A model generated the notes under the pieces. That model saw only the letters and a program-made list of their open reading frames with translations. It made no database searches and was not told the origin of the DNA. 64,000 nt of DNA from Sciurus carolinensis (lineage: Eukaryota > Chordata > Mammalia > Rodentia > Sciuridae), in the NCBI RefSeq assembly GCF_902686445.1, contig NC_062216.1, forward strand, positions 12,669,084 through 12,733,083, given 5' to 3'. The position numbers and the translations under genes are program-made. This document shows positions 33,452-46,200 of the stretch, one piece after another. Position 1 is the first letter of the stretch; every line of letters begins with the position of its first letter.

Positions 33452-33704
33452 ATACCTTTTTTATAAAAAAATTTTAATTTGTTCTTTTTAGATATGCATG
33501 ACAGTAGAATGTATTTAGACATATCAGATATACATGGAGTATGACTTCCCATTCTTGTGGTTGTCCATGATGTGCAGTTATACTGGTTGTGTATTCATAT
33601 ATGAACATAGGAAAGTTATGTCTGATTCATTCTACTGTCTTTCCTATTTCCATCCCTCTTCCTTCCCTTCATTCCCCTTTTGTCTCTTCTTCCTTCCCAC
33701 CCAC
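33452..33704 (-). mobile_element. L1 3' UTR insert, antisense
   Basis: The inverse of this piece shows a purine-rich stretch, then a 'cagtagaatgaatcagac' block and an A-rich end, the same order as the 3' UTR of the young L1 at 13236-13480. I read it as a short 5'-truncated minus-strand L1. It is flanked by similar 'atacctttttta' sequences. Confidence 0.6.
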
Positions 33705-33858
33705 CCCCATACCTTTTTAAAAAATTTTTAGATGTTGATGGACCTCCATTTTATTCATTTATTTATATGTAGTGCTGAGAATCAAACCCAGTGCCTCACA
33801 CATGCTAGACAAGTGCTCTACCACTGAGCCACAACTCCAGCCCCCCATACCTTTTTAA
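33705..33858 (-). mobile_element. ID SINE with extended tail, antisense
   Basis: The body 33721-33842 has 'gatgttgatggacctccat', 'gtgctgagaatcaaaccc' and 'ccactgagccacaactcc'. The repeat 'ccccatacctttttaa' flanks it at 33705-33720 and 33843-33858. Confidence 0.92.
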
Positions 33859-34002
33859 TAATTTATTCTTTCTGTTTCAATCAGCCAGTTTTGATTTATG
33901 TTGCTTGATACCTAGAATCCTGCCTAATGTAGTCTTATGGTCTATGTTGCAAAACGACAAAATAAACCAATAAGCAATTGGACAACCCCCCCCAAAACCT
34001 AG

Positions 34003-34340
34003 TAAGATGGTCCTCAATTGATGTTGGTTTCACTTAAAGATTTTTAATACAATAGTACAAAAGTGATATGCATTAGGAGTTAACCGGACTTCAAAATTTG
34101 GATCTTGACTTTTTCTGGACTAGGGGTATAAAATCCTATCTATCCTCTCTCCTGATGCTGGGTGGCAGCAGTGAGTTGCAGCTCCCAGTCAGCCAGGTGA
34201 TCAACTGGGTAAACAGCTGGCAGTCTGCAGTGTGCTGTGTGGCTAAGCTATGGTGTGTGAAAGGTCAGGCGTAGTAAATGGGTTTGCAACTTACAATGGG
34301 TTTATCAGGGCACAACCCCATCGTAAGTCCAAGAGCATCT
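34003..34340. mobile_element. TcMar/Tigger-like MITE
   Basis: The right end 'cccatcgtaagtccaagagc' plus 'atctgt' is a familiar Tigger-type terminus. The left end 'agatggtcctcaattg' is an imperfect inverted copy of it, next to a TA. These are the features of a mariner-class DNA transposon remnant. No transposase frame is present. Confidence 0.55.
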
Positions 34341-34596
34341 GTCCCTGGAATATCAATATTTAACAATAGTCCTTGCTCTTGCAAACATTTTCTTCCTGCT
34401 GTACTGAGCTAGAAGACCAAGTCTCCATAGAGCCATATGTTTCAGATCATCCTCTCTCTCAACACAATCTCTACTGAGGATGATCATCACCAGGCCCTGT
34501 GGAGCTGGGTGGTGCATCTTTCCCTGAGGTCCTGCAGTCATGTTGACTTGAGAGCGAAGTCCAGTCTTGTACTAGACCCACAAACAGCAGAGCAAG

Positions 34597-35012
34597 TATT
34601 ATGGTTTAGATATGAGTGTCCCCCAAAAGTTCATGTGTGAAGTAATGCAAGAAAGTTCAGCGGTGACATGATTAGATTATTTTAGCAGTGACCTCATCAG
34701 TGGATTAAATTCACTTGAATGGTGGTGACCGTAGGCAGGTAGGGTGTGGTTGGAGGGAGTAGGTCACTGGGGGATGTCGTGGGGGTTTATATATTGTCCC
34801 TGGTGAGTGGAGTTCTTTCTCAGCTTCCTGACTGGCATGAATTGAGCAAATATTCTCCACTGTTCCCTTCCACCATGATGTCTGCCTCACTTGGGCCCAG
34901 AGCTGTAGAATCAGTCAACCTCTGAAACCATGAGCCAAAATAAAATAAACTTTTCCTCCTCTAAATTGTTCTTGTCAGGTCTCTGGTGACAGCAATGAAA
35001 AACTCACACAGC
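34597..35012 (+). mobile_element. MaLR-type LTR, sense, older copy
   Basis: 'tatggtttagatatgagtg', 'cccccaaaagttcatgtgtg' and 'aataaacttttcctcctcta' match the LTR family at 31330, with more changes. Ends near 'gcaatgaaaaactcacac'. Confidence 0.75.
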
Positions 35013-38000
35013 GGGGGTTCCTGTTCTCTTCCAACCTCACTTTCAGCTCCTGGTCTTGCTTCTTTCCCCTTGGACTTGTAGACAGAATCCTTTCAATGAC
35101 TGAACTCAACCTGATATTCTTGCAATTTCTGCTTTTCACTCCCAAAGCTGTGGCCTCTTTCTGGGTTCCCTGTGCTCCCCACTCCTCCCATTCCAGTGTC
35201 TGGCTGTCTGCTCTCCTTCCTCTTCCCCTGACCTGGAACCAGGGCTGACTCTGGACAGCCCTGCCTGGGCTTGTTCACTGGTTCTATGTCCCTGCTGCCC
35301 CCTCAGAAGTGACCCATCAAAGTCCCTTCCCTCTGTGCACAGAGCTGCTGCCCCTTCTGGTGGACTCTGCCCACAAGTGGGGGTGAATTCTACAACCACC
35401 AAGGAGACCTGGATTCTGCTGCACAGTCTTGTCCCCTCCAGAACCTCTTTACGCACTTTTGGCTATGACAAATGACAAATGGCCACCCTGTAGGCAGAAA
35501 CCAGAACAAAGTCAAGATTAACAGCAGAGCCTGAGGACTCTGATTTCCTTCAGGTTACCTGGTGAGAACTTGCCTTTCAGGAATTAGAAAAAAGGAACCA
35601 AGAAAGTAGAGGAGAAATAGCAAAGAAAACGAGAGGCATCGGATAGCCAGTATCAAATATCCCAGCTACAAATGGCACCCAGAAATCCCCTGAGAAGTTG
35701 ACTCATTTTTAATTGTGATTATACAAAATAAATGTAAAGAAAAACCTACGACTAAAGGGAAACAGGGAGCATCTGGGTCACTGGGAAGAGACTCTGAATT
35801 AATCATTGCTGTTTATAATCAAAGCCACTTTGGTTATCCACTGTGACCAGTTTGCTGCCTGCAGTGTGGTCCTTTCTATCTCTGCCTCAGGGTCTGACCC
35901 CTTCCTCTGGTTGGTGGTTAAGTTAGGCAGGAAACACTTGGAAGTGTTCAACCAGTTTTTTGCAGTCTTTGCTAGAAAAAGAGAGGTCCATCACAAGTTG
36001 GCAATGACACTAGCCTCATATCCTGTGTTGTCGTGGTCCTGTTGACTTGGAGGTCTCTGTGTACATTTAGCACAGATGAAATCAGTTTAATGAGTTAGGA
36101 ACCAAGAAATTTAATTAGTTGGTGTGAAAATGTAGATGTCTCATGCTGTTTTGTGTGGGCTTATTTCTGAGAGCAAGAAAAACACATTTCTTCTTTTCCC
36201 CTGAGTTTTCTGACGACCCGACTCTCAATACCAAATATCTCTTATCTACTTATTGGTTCAGTAAGAGGAAGTTGGACGGCTTCACTAGCAGGTGTTCCAA
36301 AACTCTCAAAATTGGGATTGCTGGAATTTGATATAGTAGCAAAATTAGACCCTGAGGTGATAGAAAGTTCTGAATGTTCCCCTAAAATTGTTTCCCAAAT
36401 GTCTTTGTTTTCTGGATCTGCCAAAGCTCATTTGTCCCTGACACGCTGAATATGAAAGAGGCCCTTGGGCTCCTCCTTGATGGAACACATCAGGCTGTGA
36501 ATAAATTACTTCTCAAAACTTGGCTAAGTTTTGTACTCTAGAAGCAATCTGTAATGGTTTTAAAGTTGCCTGGCCTTTGTGAGACACTGCAGAGAGTTGG
36601 CTTAAAGAACTAGCCAAGCAAATCAAAAAGATATTCCTTTCTTAACCAAGGAGATTCAGATGCAGGGAGTGTTTTTAAGTCTGCGATTGAAAAACTGCTG
36701 AAAAGTCCTTCTGACCTTCACAAAACCTTGGGGACAAAAGAAGAAGAAGTGCTTGTGGATCATTTTGCATTTATATTTTAATTGGTTTCTAATCAAGTTT
36801 GCATCCAGCTTTCTTACTCCATGACTGCCATTGTGCTCGATTCTCAATTATTCTTCTGGCTTAGAATTTCACTTCCATTTCGACTCTCAGAGCCAGAAGT
36901 GGTTAGCAATTGAGATTCAGTTGCAGACAGACGTCCCTCTCGTGAGTTAAGTAGAATGGAATTTATTAGAAAGGCATCAGCCTGTTCAGATAGGATGAGG
37001 GGCTTGAGGAGACAGAGTGTGTGCTGAAACCGAAGGAGACCAGAGAGTCAGAGCCCCAGGCAGAGGCTGGCTGGCACTTCAATCACTCCTGCTGAGAGGG
37101 GTCCTTGACTCTGGTCTACTACAACCACCAGAAGCTCAAGGCCTTTTCAGGCTGCTGCTGACCCAACCACTGAAGAGATTTCTTTGGTGCTCCTTGACTC
37201 TTTGCATCACTTAATCTAGAGCAAGTCCTAGTGGGAGACCATGGCAGAGACCTAGTCTCATGCCCAACCTATAGTTGCCAGGGCCCAGGAGAACAAATAT
37301 CCAATTGTGGGGCTTCCAGGGTGAGATGGCATCCTACAACCACCAACAGTAACACAGGGAGATTACTCAACCTCACAAAGGGAGTTAGATGATCAAAGGT
37401 CAAAAACTCAAACCTAATCCAAACAAAACAAAACCCCCAAAGACCAGTCATCTGTGTGGGCAGTGGGGGAGGGAGAATGGGATAGGTCTAAGGCAGGTCT
37501 CTAGCACTGACAAAGGATCTAGAGGAGCCAGGTAGCTCGAATGTTCCCCGTAAGTCGTTTACAAAATGGGCTTAACTTTTGTGATGTAGTAGAAGGTGCT
37601 TTGGGGAGATGTGAGGCTAGAACAAGGTGGAGAGTCCCCCACTGGGGTAAGGGGCATGGGGACTAGTTCAGCTGCCAGGGAGGTGACAGTGTGGGGTTGT
37701 GGGCACTGGGCATCATGATTGTGGCAAGAACTCATGGAACCCTCCAGGAGAGAGGGGTGTGGATGGTGGTGGACGTTGGTGCTTCACACTTCACACTCTT
37801 GGTGGATTTTTCTTCTAACTGTATTAGACGTTCAACTAGGTAGTGAACTTGAACTCAGTTGCTTCAAATTCCTTCACTGATTTCTGTGTGTGTCCTCAGA
37901 TTGTTTCTCAGAGCCTGGTTTTGGTTTTACTCTTTCTTCTTTCATCCAACAACTTGGTTATAACTCCTAGTGATCCCTTGTCTTGACACTTGGTCCTGTC

Positions 38001-38059
38001 TTTACCTTAACCTATGTCTTGACTCTCGTGAAAATTACATCAGTGCTCAGAAGTAGGGG
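35013..38059. other. Long stretch without recognised features
   Basis: About 3 kb in which I can name no repeat or exon with confidence. The part 36900-37440 has an old-repeat look ('gaatggaatttattagaaag') but I cannot assign it. Open frames are short and overlap on both strands. Confidence 0.45.
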
Positions 38060-38625
38060 TGTCGTGGCCTGAATGTCCATGTTGCCCCAAAATTCACATG
38101 TTGAAACCTTAGTTTCCAGTGGGACTATGTATGCAGTCTTGTGTCACATGTTGATGGGGATCCATTCTGAGAAAAGCATGTTAGGTGATTTCATTGTTGT
38201 TCAAACACCAGAGAGTAATTCCACCAACTAAGACAGTCATGACATCACTAGGTGACATAATCTTATGGTCCCACCATCTGACTAAAAACTATAGTTATGT
38301 AGCTTGACTTGATGGGTTGATCTGTGAGATGGTGCAAAGGTGAAATGAGGTCACAGGGTGAGATCCTAATCTTATAGAGCTGGTACCCTTGTAAGAAGAG
38401 GAAGACCCCAGCCAGTTCTCTCCATACCTGCTTCAGGAAGGGCTATGTGAGGACACAGTGGCCATCTGTGGGCCAGGAAGAGAGCCCTCAGCAGAAATGA
38501 ACCCTGCCCAAAGCTTGATCTTGGCCTTTCCAGCCTCCTTAACTGTGAGAAGATAACTTTCTGTTATTTAAGTCATGTGTTCTGTGCTATTTTGTTACTC
38601 CAGCTAATTCAAAGGGCTAGACCAT
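38060..38625 (+). mobile_element. MLT1-type LTR, sense
   Basis: 'ggcctgaatgtccatgttgc', 'ccaaaattcacatgttgaaa', 'cccttgtaagaagagg' and 'taagtcatgtgttctgtgc' follow MLT1 LTR order. A middle part (about 38135-38330) does not fit the family and may be a later insertion. Confidence 0.65.
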
Positions 38626-38954
38626 AGACCACCACCATCCAGGATTTGCTTTCAGGGAGCATTTTCCTCTGCTGGGCCATTGGTCTCTTTGCGGTCACTT
38701 TGACTCATTGAGAAATCATTGCCTTGCTATCTCTGACTGCATTTCAGTGTTCACTTAGCAGTAACAAACGTTTTCCTAAGTCCATGAGCCTTTATTCATT
38801 AAGAACCTTCTGGAGTATAACTGGATGTGATAAAATCAATGAAAGACCCATCTTGAAAGAACACCCCACTTAAATGAAAATAATAATGAAAGCAAAAGGC
38901 TGAGGAAGATTGTTGGAGTGTATTTTTGCTCTTTAAAGACACAGCTAAGGTTTG

Positions 38955-39367
38955 TGTTTTAGTTTGCTTTTTCACTGCTTTGACTAAAGCATCTGGCCAG
39001 CACAATTATAGGGGAGGAAAAGTTTGAGAGCTTATGGTTTCAGAGGTCTCAATTCATAGACAGCTGACTCCATTCCTCAGGGCCCAAGGTGAGGCTGAAC
39101 ATCATGGTAGAAGAGTGTGGAAGAGGGAAGCAGCTCACATCACCAGGAAGCAGAGAGAGACTCCACTCTCCAGACACAAATATAGACCCATAGCCACGCC
39201 CCAATGAGCCACTCCTTCCAGTCACACCCCACCTGCCTCCAGTTACCACTCAGTTAATCCCATCAGGGATTAATGCACTGAATGGGTTAAGACTCTCACA
39301 ACTCAATCATTTCTTGCTTTGTCTCACATGTGAGCTTTTGGGGGACACCTCATATCCAAACCATAAC
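38955..39367 (-). mobile_element. MaLR-type LTR, antisense
   Basis: Begins 'tgttttagtttgctttttc', includes 'atggtttcagaggtctcaa' and 'cccacctgcctccagttacc', and ends 'tcatatccaaaccataac'. Same family as 25375 and 31330. Confidence 0.8.
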
Positions 39368-39555
39368 GATTTGTTATGTATAAAACACCGTGGACATTTT
39401 TTTGAAGAAGATATTCAGAATCTGAACATTCCAATGGTCTTTTTTCTCTTAATATAGAAACATTGGAAGCCAACACTTGAATAATACCCAAGATATAAAC
39501 TATTTTGGAACTTTTGTTTTGGAATTGTTATCAGTCAAGGAGCCCATTTTTAGGA

Positions 39556-39588
<33 letters not shown>

Positions 39589-40701
39589 CTCGCACATATA
39601 TATAAAGATGGCTGTTGAAAACTGAAAACACTCAAAAGTCACTTGGACCAAATCAGGCAGCACACTGAGCTATATAAATTGTCTTTGGTCATAAAAACAA
39701 GAATCAGAAGGTCTTAGTTAAACTGATTTTTTTTTTGATAGGTTTCTTGAAGTAGTTAAAAACACGATTCAGAATGTTCTCCTAAATGCGTGTGTAGTGG
39801 CAGTGGCTAATGTATTTCCTCCCATGGTGATTATTTGGAAGGACAACATGTATTTATGTTGTCATTTTGCTGTTGCTCCTTCTGAGCTTTCTCAGAAAGC
39901 TATTTTAGGGTTTTTTTTTTTTTTTTCCTTAAATTCTCATTTTCTTGAATTACAGCAGTCAAGGAGGCTTTTAAAATGTATGCCTATCATGATGGCTATT
40001 AATACTGGTTTCCAAAAAAAGATACCATGATTTATAAGGCTTCTACATTGAGCAAAATTTATGAACTTTTCTCTCTTTCGTGACCTTTCGGTCTCCAGGA
40101 AGTAATTATAAATACTGGAACTAAAGTCGTAAGATACGTCACAGTGCTGTGCAAGTGAAGTAGAAAGAACAGCTGGGTGGACTGAGTCCAGGGACATCTT
40201 TCTCATCAAATCCAAAAAATTCTGTCAGAGCCATCGATTAGGCATTTTAAGGTTAAGTAGCTTTCCTTCCATGAAATCAAGGCATTGAAGTAAGAAGAGT
40301 TTTGAGGGGCATTGTTTCATGAACCAAAATGAAAGTAACCAGACTTTGGACTCTTAGACTCAGTCTCTTTCTTTTTCCAGTTTGGGCAAATAATTACCAT
40401 CCGTTTTTCATTTTTTAGTCACAGAAATGAACTCTTTTGAAAGAGAATGAATGTAGATCTATCATGGGTTTTTATATGCTTCAAGGTTTTTGTATCAGAA
40501 TGGTCTTTGAAACAAAGAGTCACTATTGAAAGGTTTGCATATATATGAAACAGAGTTGGGCCCAAAATAGCATTATGTCTGATATTCTAATATAGTAACA
40601 GAAATTGCATATTTTTCTTATATATTTTTGGTGTGGCAAAAATTGCATATTTAGTTTCATGACCTGAAATAATTTTACATTACTATCACTAACTAGGACA
40701 T
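39368..40701. other. No recognised feature besides a CA tract
   Basis: AT-rich unique-looking sequence. Poly-T at 39910-39926 has no SINE body attached. Confidence 0.45.
39556..39596. repeat. (CA)n microsatellite, imperfect
   Basis: CA units with CG-containing breaks at the right end, then a short TATA run. Confidence 0.9.
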
Positions 40702-40862
40702 AAGAAAATATGGGTCCTGGACCGGGGCTGGGGCTCAGTGGTAAAGCGCTTGCCTAGCACATGTGAGGTACTGGGTTCGATTCTCAGCACCACATATAAA
40801 TAAGTGAATAAAATAAAGGTTTATCAACATCTAAAAAATAAAAAATAAAGAAAATATGGGTC
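40702..40862 (+). mobile_element. ID SINE with extended tail, 15-bp target duplication
   Basis: The body 40717-40847 has 'gctggggctcagtggtaaag', 'gggttcgattctcagcac' and the extended tail 'aaataaaggtttatcaacat'. The repeat 'aagaaaatatgggtc' flanks it at 40702-40716 and 40848-40862. Confidence 0.95.
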
Positions 40863-41599
40863 TAAACAGATTGACATACAAATTGACTTCTCTAGGTTTA
40901 AAAAAAAAAAAAAAAACCTCAAAAACCCATGATGCTAAACCCGCTGATGAAAGCAGGTGAACATTGAGAGGGGCGTTGGCCCTTCCCGCTTTGCTTCTCC
41001 TGCCCCATATTTTCAAGAGGACCATTCGAGCCAGTGGATCAAGTCGAGCCCCCATGGATGTGCTGCCTACCTTGGGTGTCACTGTGCCAGAAGGTGCCAT
41101 GCTGGCTAAGGCTGGGACTGTACAAGCTCCATGTCCTGGACAGTCAGATGTCACTTGTTCTGTGCTGGTGTCCAGTTACATGGTGACATGGCACCAAGTG
41201 GAGCTCCAGCAGGGGACTTCCTGTTTCTACTCCTCTTAGCATCTCTCCGGAAGCACATGCTAGTCTCTCAGCTTTATTCAGCCCTTTCTGAGCCTGCTGT
41301 GTGGTGTCCACCGCTCAGAAGTCTCCACAGCAGCTGCCTGGTGCTCCCCTTAGAGATCTAAGCCCAGGCCAGTCTAAACAGAAATCCAGCCAACCTGTCT
41401 CATGCTTCCAAATTTGGATATTTCTCCTCACTGTTTGTTCCCTAGCCCTAGGGACGGAGTTGCTCCTTGAAGTTGCTAAAATCTGAGCTTCCTCAACCTT
41501 CCAACACCTGCATGGCCAATTCCCTGGGTTAAATCCCCTCTATTTGAAAAGCCTGGTGTGGTCTCTGGTTTCCTTCACTGGACTCTGCTAAATTCATAG
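40863..41599. other. Unassigned segment
   Basis: No repeat recognised apart from an A run at 40901-40917. Overlapping short frames on the plus strand (40964-41486) show no familiar motif. Confidence 0.4.
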
Positions 41600-42130
41600 G
41601 TTTTGTTAAAGTTAGCACAGCTGTGACTTCAGTATACATTCATAAATAATAAAGGAGAGATACTTTTTCTGTGCTAATTGATGTTGTATTTAGTGTTAGT
41701 CTCTAGTTTCTGGTGGATGGCTCCTAAATCCCTTGGGAATTTCCTGGGTGATAGGAACATCTTCTGTTTTATTGAGGCCCTTGGTGGGACCCTAAAGAGC
41801 TTCAGAATGGGAACGGGTTGACTTTCTAGACATGGCATGATTAGAGGGTTGGAACCTTCAGCCTCACCCCCAAACCTCCAGGGGGCTGGAGACTGAACTA
41901 ATTACCAATTGGCAATGATTCACTTAATCATGCTTACATAATGGAGCCTCTGCAACCCCTAAATGGTGGAATTTGGAAAGCTTCCATGTTGGTGAATGAA
42001 CCTATGTTCTGAGAACTTGGGTGACCCCAATTCTATGGGGACAGGATGGAGATGGCCACAGAGCCCAAGTGGGGCCATGAAATATGCATTCATTTCTAGA
42101 GCCTGGATGGGAAGGGCCCAGTCCAAGATG
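41600..42130. mobile_element. LTR-like relic, family uncertain
   Basis: Phrases such as 'agagggttggaaccttcagc', 'aattaccaattggcaatgat', 'atgcttacataatggagcc' and 'gaacttgggtgaccccaatt' recall an old ERV LTR read in sense. I am not sure of the boundaries or family. Confidence 0.45.
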
Positions 42131-42719
42131 AATGGGGAGAATGCTCATCTCAGTGGGAAATATTGAGTACTGACAGTAAGAACAATCTGTCTTTGATTTT
42201 TAAGACAAAGATGAATAATCTAAAAACTAGAAAGAAAACAGAGGGAATCAGGTCCATCTGGGCTACAGGGCTGGCAAAGATAGAGCAAGCAGGTAGGTTT
42301 TCCTCTATACCCTAGGGCAGGTATAGGATTCCCTTAGTAGAAATGTAGGGATGGGAAGTTCTAGTATTTCTCTGAAGTACCAGGCAGGACAAGCAAGTTT
42401 TTGCTCTTACAGGAATAAATGAAGGAGCACATAGAGATCTTATCCAGTGATGCTTTGCAAATCCTGGCACTAGAGCCCTTGGACATTGATCAGAGTAATA
42501 CCTTTACTCATGCAGATGGAGTAATGGCAGCTATAGCCACAGACATTGATAATTAGAGCAGAGCAATAAAGTCAGGCCTGATCCAGTTTGTTGGCAATAT
42601 TTCCTTTATCTTAATAACAGTAGTAACTAATTAGATGTAGCCACTGCTGTTTTAATAATGTGGTGTCATTCATTTACAAAGATCACTTAATCCTTGCTTC
42701 TTCCTCTCTCTTCACATCA

Positions 42720-43420
42720 TCCTAAATTAGCTTCTGTCAGAATCAGCTTTCTAAACAGGGCTTTGATCATATTACTTGCCTACTCAAAAAAAAAAAAAAA
42801 AAATCTGTGATGAATATCCTCCTCGCTTTTAAAGAAGAATCCAGACTTCATGGTGCTCCGTTTGAGGACACCCACGAACAAAGCTCCATTCCACTTCTCT
42901 GGATCCTGGTGTGAGCTCCTCTCGTTACCCTGTGTTCAGAGATGATGTTCAGAGTGTGTAATGGTCAGTCAAATCTGGGTACCCGTCAATCAAAGCTGAT
43001 GGGACCACGGTGCTGGAGGAGGGTCCTGCAGGCACCTTCCCGGTCAGGGGCCACTCCCTAGCTGCTGGACGCTGGGCAAGCCCAGGTAGCTCAGGTGGCA
43101 GCTGGGATGTGGACTCTCAGGGGAAGGGAGCAGCGTCTTTCTGTAACGAGTTCAGCAGGGTTCCATTCTTGCAGTGTCTGGCAGAGCTGTCCTGGGTGTT
43201 GCTGAAATGCAGCCGGCCTGCCCATGTGCTCCTCTTCTATCTTAGCTCTCTGTCCCTTGCATGGATTCCATGCTCTCTGCCTCCATGCTTTCTTCCTGGT
43301 TCTGACCCCCATCCCCACATTTCTGTGATCCAAAATCCTACAAGTCTTTCAAGGACCGATTCAGAGGTCACCTTTCCCACCACACCCTCCCCAATCGCTT
43401 TTGCCAGAAGCTGCCATTCT
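42720..43420 (+). repeat. L2 relic
   Basis: 'ctaaacagggctttgatcat', 'agaagaatccagacttcatg' and, later, 'ttcagaggtcacctttccca' follow LINE-2 order in sense. A pure A run at 42787-42803 interrupts it. The middle (42960-43200) is too diverged to follow. Confidence 0.55.
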
Positions 43421-44679
43421 TTCCTCTGAGCTGCCGGGAAGCTGCTTCTGCCCTCTCTGATGCTATGACAAACGAAGACCAGCTGGATGCTCACCAAACC
43501 CTTTCCTGTTCTTCCCGGACACAGCATTTCCCAGTATCCACTGAGCGGTGGCCACGCGGCTAGAAATGACATATGTGAGTCCTGAGTCACATAAAAATCC
43601 CCCCTCGGCTTCCTGGAATGCCAGGTGGACACTGAGGCTCTAGTGATGGGTCAGGAGGCTGCAGGAGATGGCAGACCCACGAGTGACAGAACCTGAGCTC
43701 TTAACCCTCCCTCTGGGAAGCTGCCCTCCCAACACCTGCCCTGAGCTGCCGAGAGAACTGCCATGGCCTGCCACCTGTTCCCTGTGCTCCTGCTATTGTT
43801 GCTTACCTAGCTCTTTAATTTTATGCCCTGATTGTAATTTCTTCAATTTAGAGTCCACGCTCTGTTCAACTTTTCTTAAGCAAAATAAGTCATGCATACC
43901 TTAAACAGTATAGGGAAAATATGGCGGACACACTGTATATCTCAACCATCCCGATGGAATGCTGTCATTGATATTTGCTTCACAAATATGCTTCACATAT
44001 TTGCTAAACTTCACAGATAGCTTTTTACGAAGCCCATTGCTTTGCAAGTAGCAAGTGTTCAAGAAATTCTTCATGATGGTGATAATTGATTTAAATTTGA
44101 TGTTCCGTATATTTCAGGAATCACTTGCCAACATCTATATAATGGTTTGATTTCATGAAATGCGGTGAAGTTAAATCATTCAGATTTGAATGGAGACCAA
44201 ATCTCTTGCTTCCAATGGTATGGAATCACCTGTTGTACCTGGTCATGGCCTGATTTTACAGGGAAGGCAATTGTTTTCTTCAAAATGATAAACACCATGT
44301 GTTCTCTGGAGGCAAAATTTGTTTTTCCTTGAGTATTCATATAGTTCTGATTATGTTTAATTGAATGTAAATACTTATCAACTCAAGGGTTATATTTTTA
44401 AATATTTCTATTACTGTATTATATTAATGTACTGAGATACTATATAATATGTAAAATCTAATTTTATAGACTATATTTAAATGTAATATTTAATATAACA
44501 TATTAATAGGCAATATGTCCTATTCTTTATTGGTCTAGTAAATCCTCTACTTCTAGTCTGTCTATATTTCTATTCCTTCACTTGTCTTTAGATTCACCAA
44601 TAAAATTATCTCTAAAACAAAGTGCCCGTTAATATTGAGTAGCTTCACTGTTACAGTTGTCTTTGGCAGAAGGATGCGG
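43421..44679. other. No recognised feature
   Basis: Unique-looking; AT-rich from 43900 onward. No coding signal. Confidence 0.45.
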
Positions 44680-44877
44680 CACCATCTTGAATAAGTTTCT
44701 TCAACTCCTTGCTCATTAGAATCACCTTGGGGAGTTTTGAGAATCTCAGTTTCCTAATTACACTCAATACAGATTAAACCAGGCGCTCCAGAGATGGGAT
44801 TCTGGTGTCAATATATTTAAAAACATTCCAGGTGATATCCACATGCAAGTTTGAGAAAGAGAGATTTAAAATTTTTG
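44680..44877 (+). mobile_element. MER5-like hAT-Charlie MITE
   Basis: 'cattagaatcaccttgggga', 'gattaaaccaggcgctccag' and the end 'ccaggtgatatccacatgca' plus 'agtttgaga' follow the order of a MER5A element, a short non-autonomous DNA transposon. Confidence 0.75.
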
Positions 44878-45540
44878 GTTTTCACCTATTCTTTACATTT
44901 TTTCCCCAGAAGATTGATGGACTATGAGAACGAAATTGCTTCCTCTATATCAGATAAACATTGCTTTGATACACTTCAAGTAAACCAGACCATTATCCTG
45001 TTTTGACCAATCCCTCTCCATGGCAACACATTTTATCATTTGTGTGTAAATGGAACTTCATAATCCTCAGCCCACGCTCTGGTAAATTGCATGGTAACCT
45101 TCTCGCTGAATAATAAGATTGGAAACACAATCTTCATTATTACTGTTATCAGAAATTATGCATTGCAAAGCTGGTTATTTTCTTTCATCTTGGTGTTAAG
45201 AAATTAAAGTCATTTAAGACCTAACAACAGGACTGCTTGCTATTCATTTAATTTCCTTGTAGAAGAAAAAGTTCTTGTTGATAATTTATTTCCTAGAGAC
45301 CATCTTGCCCATCTTATTAAATGACACCTTAGCAAAAGAAAAAAAAATAAATTCATCCATTTAAACTCAGACAGAAGTGGCTAAATTGAGGAAGGTGTGG
45401 CCTGCTTTTTGCCACCTAAAATTTTCTTTTACCCAAATGTTCCCTGAGTGCCAGGTTTTGCAAAGGAGGCCTGAGTCTGGGTGATGATTCCAAGGCTGAG
45501 CGAGGTGAACAGGGGTCGGAGCCATGTCGTGCCTGCACAA
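44878..45540. other. No recognised feature
   Basis: AT-rich unique-looking sequence without a namable repeat. Confidence 0.45.
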
Positions 45541-45547
45541 GACGATG

Positions 45548-46200
45548 CTATAGTGAAGACCACACCCTTCCTAGGTGTCTCTTCTTGGAGATGGTTGTGA
45601 AGTCCTGACGAAAGTGAGGAGTCCCAGGTAGGAAGGCTGTCCCTGCACCTTTGTTAGGGAACTTTCTGTATTTCTGAGAGTTCCTGTACTCTCTTTTCTT
45701 TAACATCTGTTTCATGGCATGCGATGTGGTCTTTTTCAAATGACTATCCTGCTGTCCTAATATCATTTCATTAGTAAAGAGTTCATTCATCTCTTCAGTG
45801 GCTTAAGATGCATCATCATGGAAAACTAGGTTTTCACATGTACTTGGAGCTGTGTCTGGGTTTCCCTTCCTGCTGCCGTGACTGTCTTTCTGTCCCTGTG
45901 GCCATTGTTCAGCTACGGAGGCCTCAGGCTGCGCTTCACTATCTTGTGAAATGAGGTCCTGTCCTTGTCCTTCTTTTCCAATGACTGCCTGGTTTTCACA
46001 CCTCTTTTCCTTTTCACATGTGCTTTAGAATGAACTTGTCTGGAAAACATTCTTGTATTTGCTGGGATCATGTTGCATTTTGTATTAACTGGTAGAGTGT
46101 TGATATTTCTGATGGTCTCATCCTGAGAGTAAGAAAAGTTTTTTTCTTCATTCAAATGCACTTTTGTGCCTTGAAAGTTTTCCTCGTGTATCTTTCGCAA
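45548..46200 (-). pseudogene. Degraded coding-like block, unidentified
   Basis: On the minus strand an 80-codon frame (45790-45548) is preceded by a TAA at 45803-45805 and then continues open upstream in the same frame to about 46026. That is about 150 codons of low-complexity-free, lysine- and glutamine-rich text. A second minus frame (46200-45913, 95 codons) overlaps it. Motifs visible in the first are 'MNELFTNEMILGQQDSH' and 'FPNKGAGTAFLPGTPHF'. I recognise no protein family. The in-frame stop and the switch of frame suggest a decayed retrocopy or exon. Chance remains possible. The left L1 boundary near 46200 cuts off its 5' side. Confidence 0.3.
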
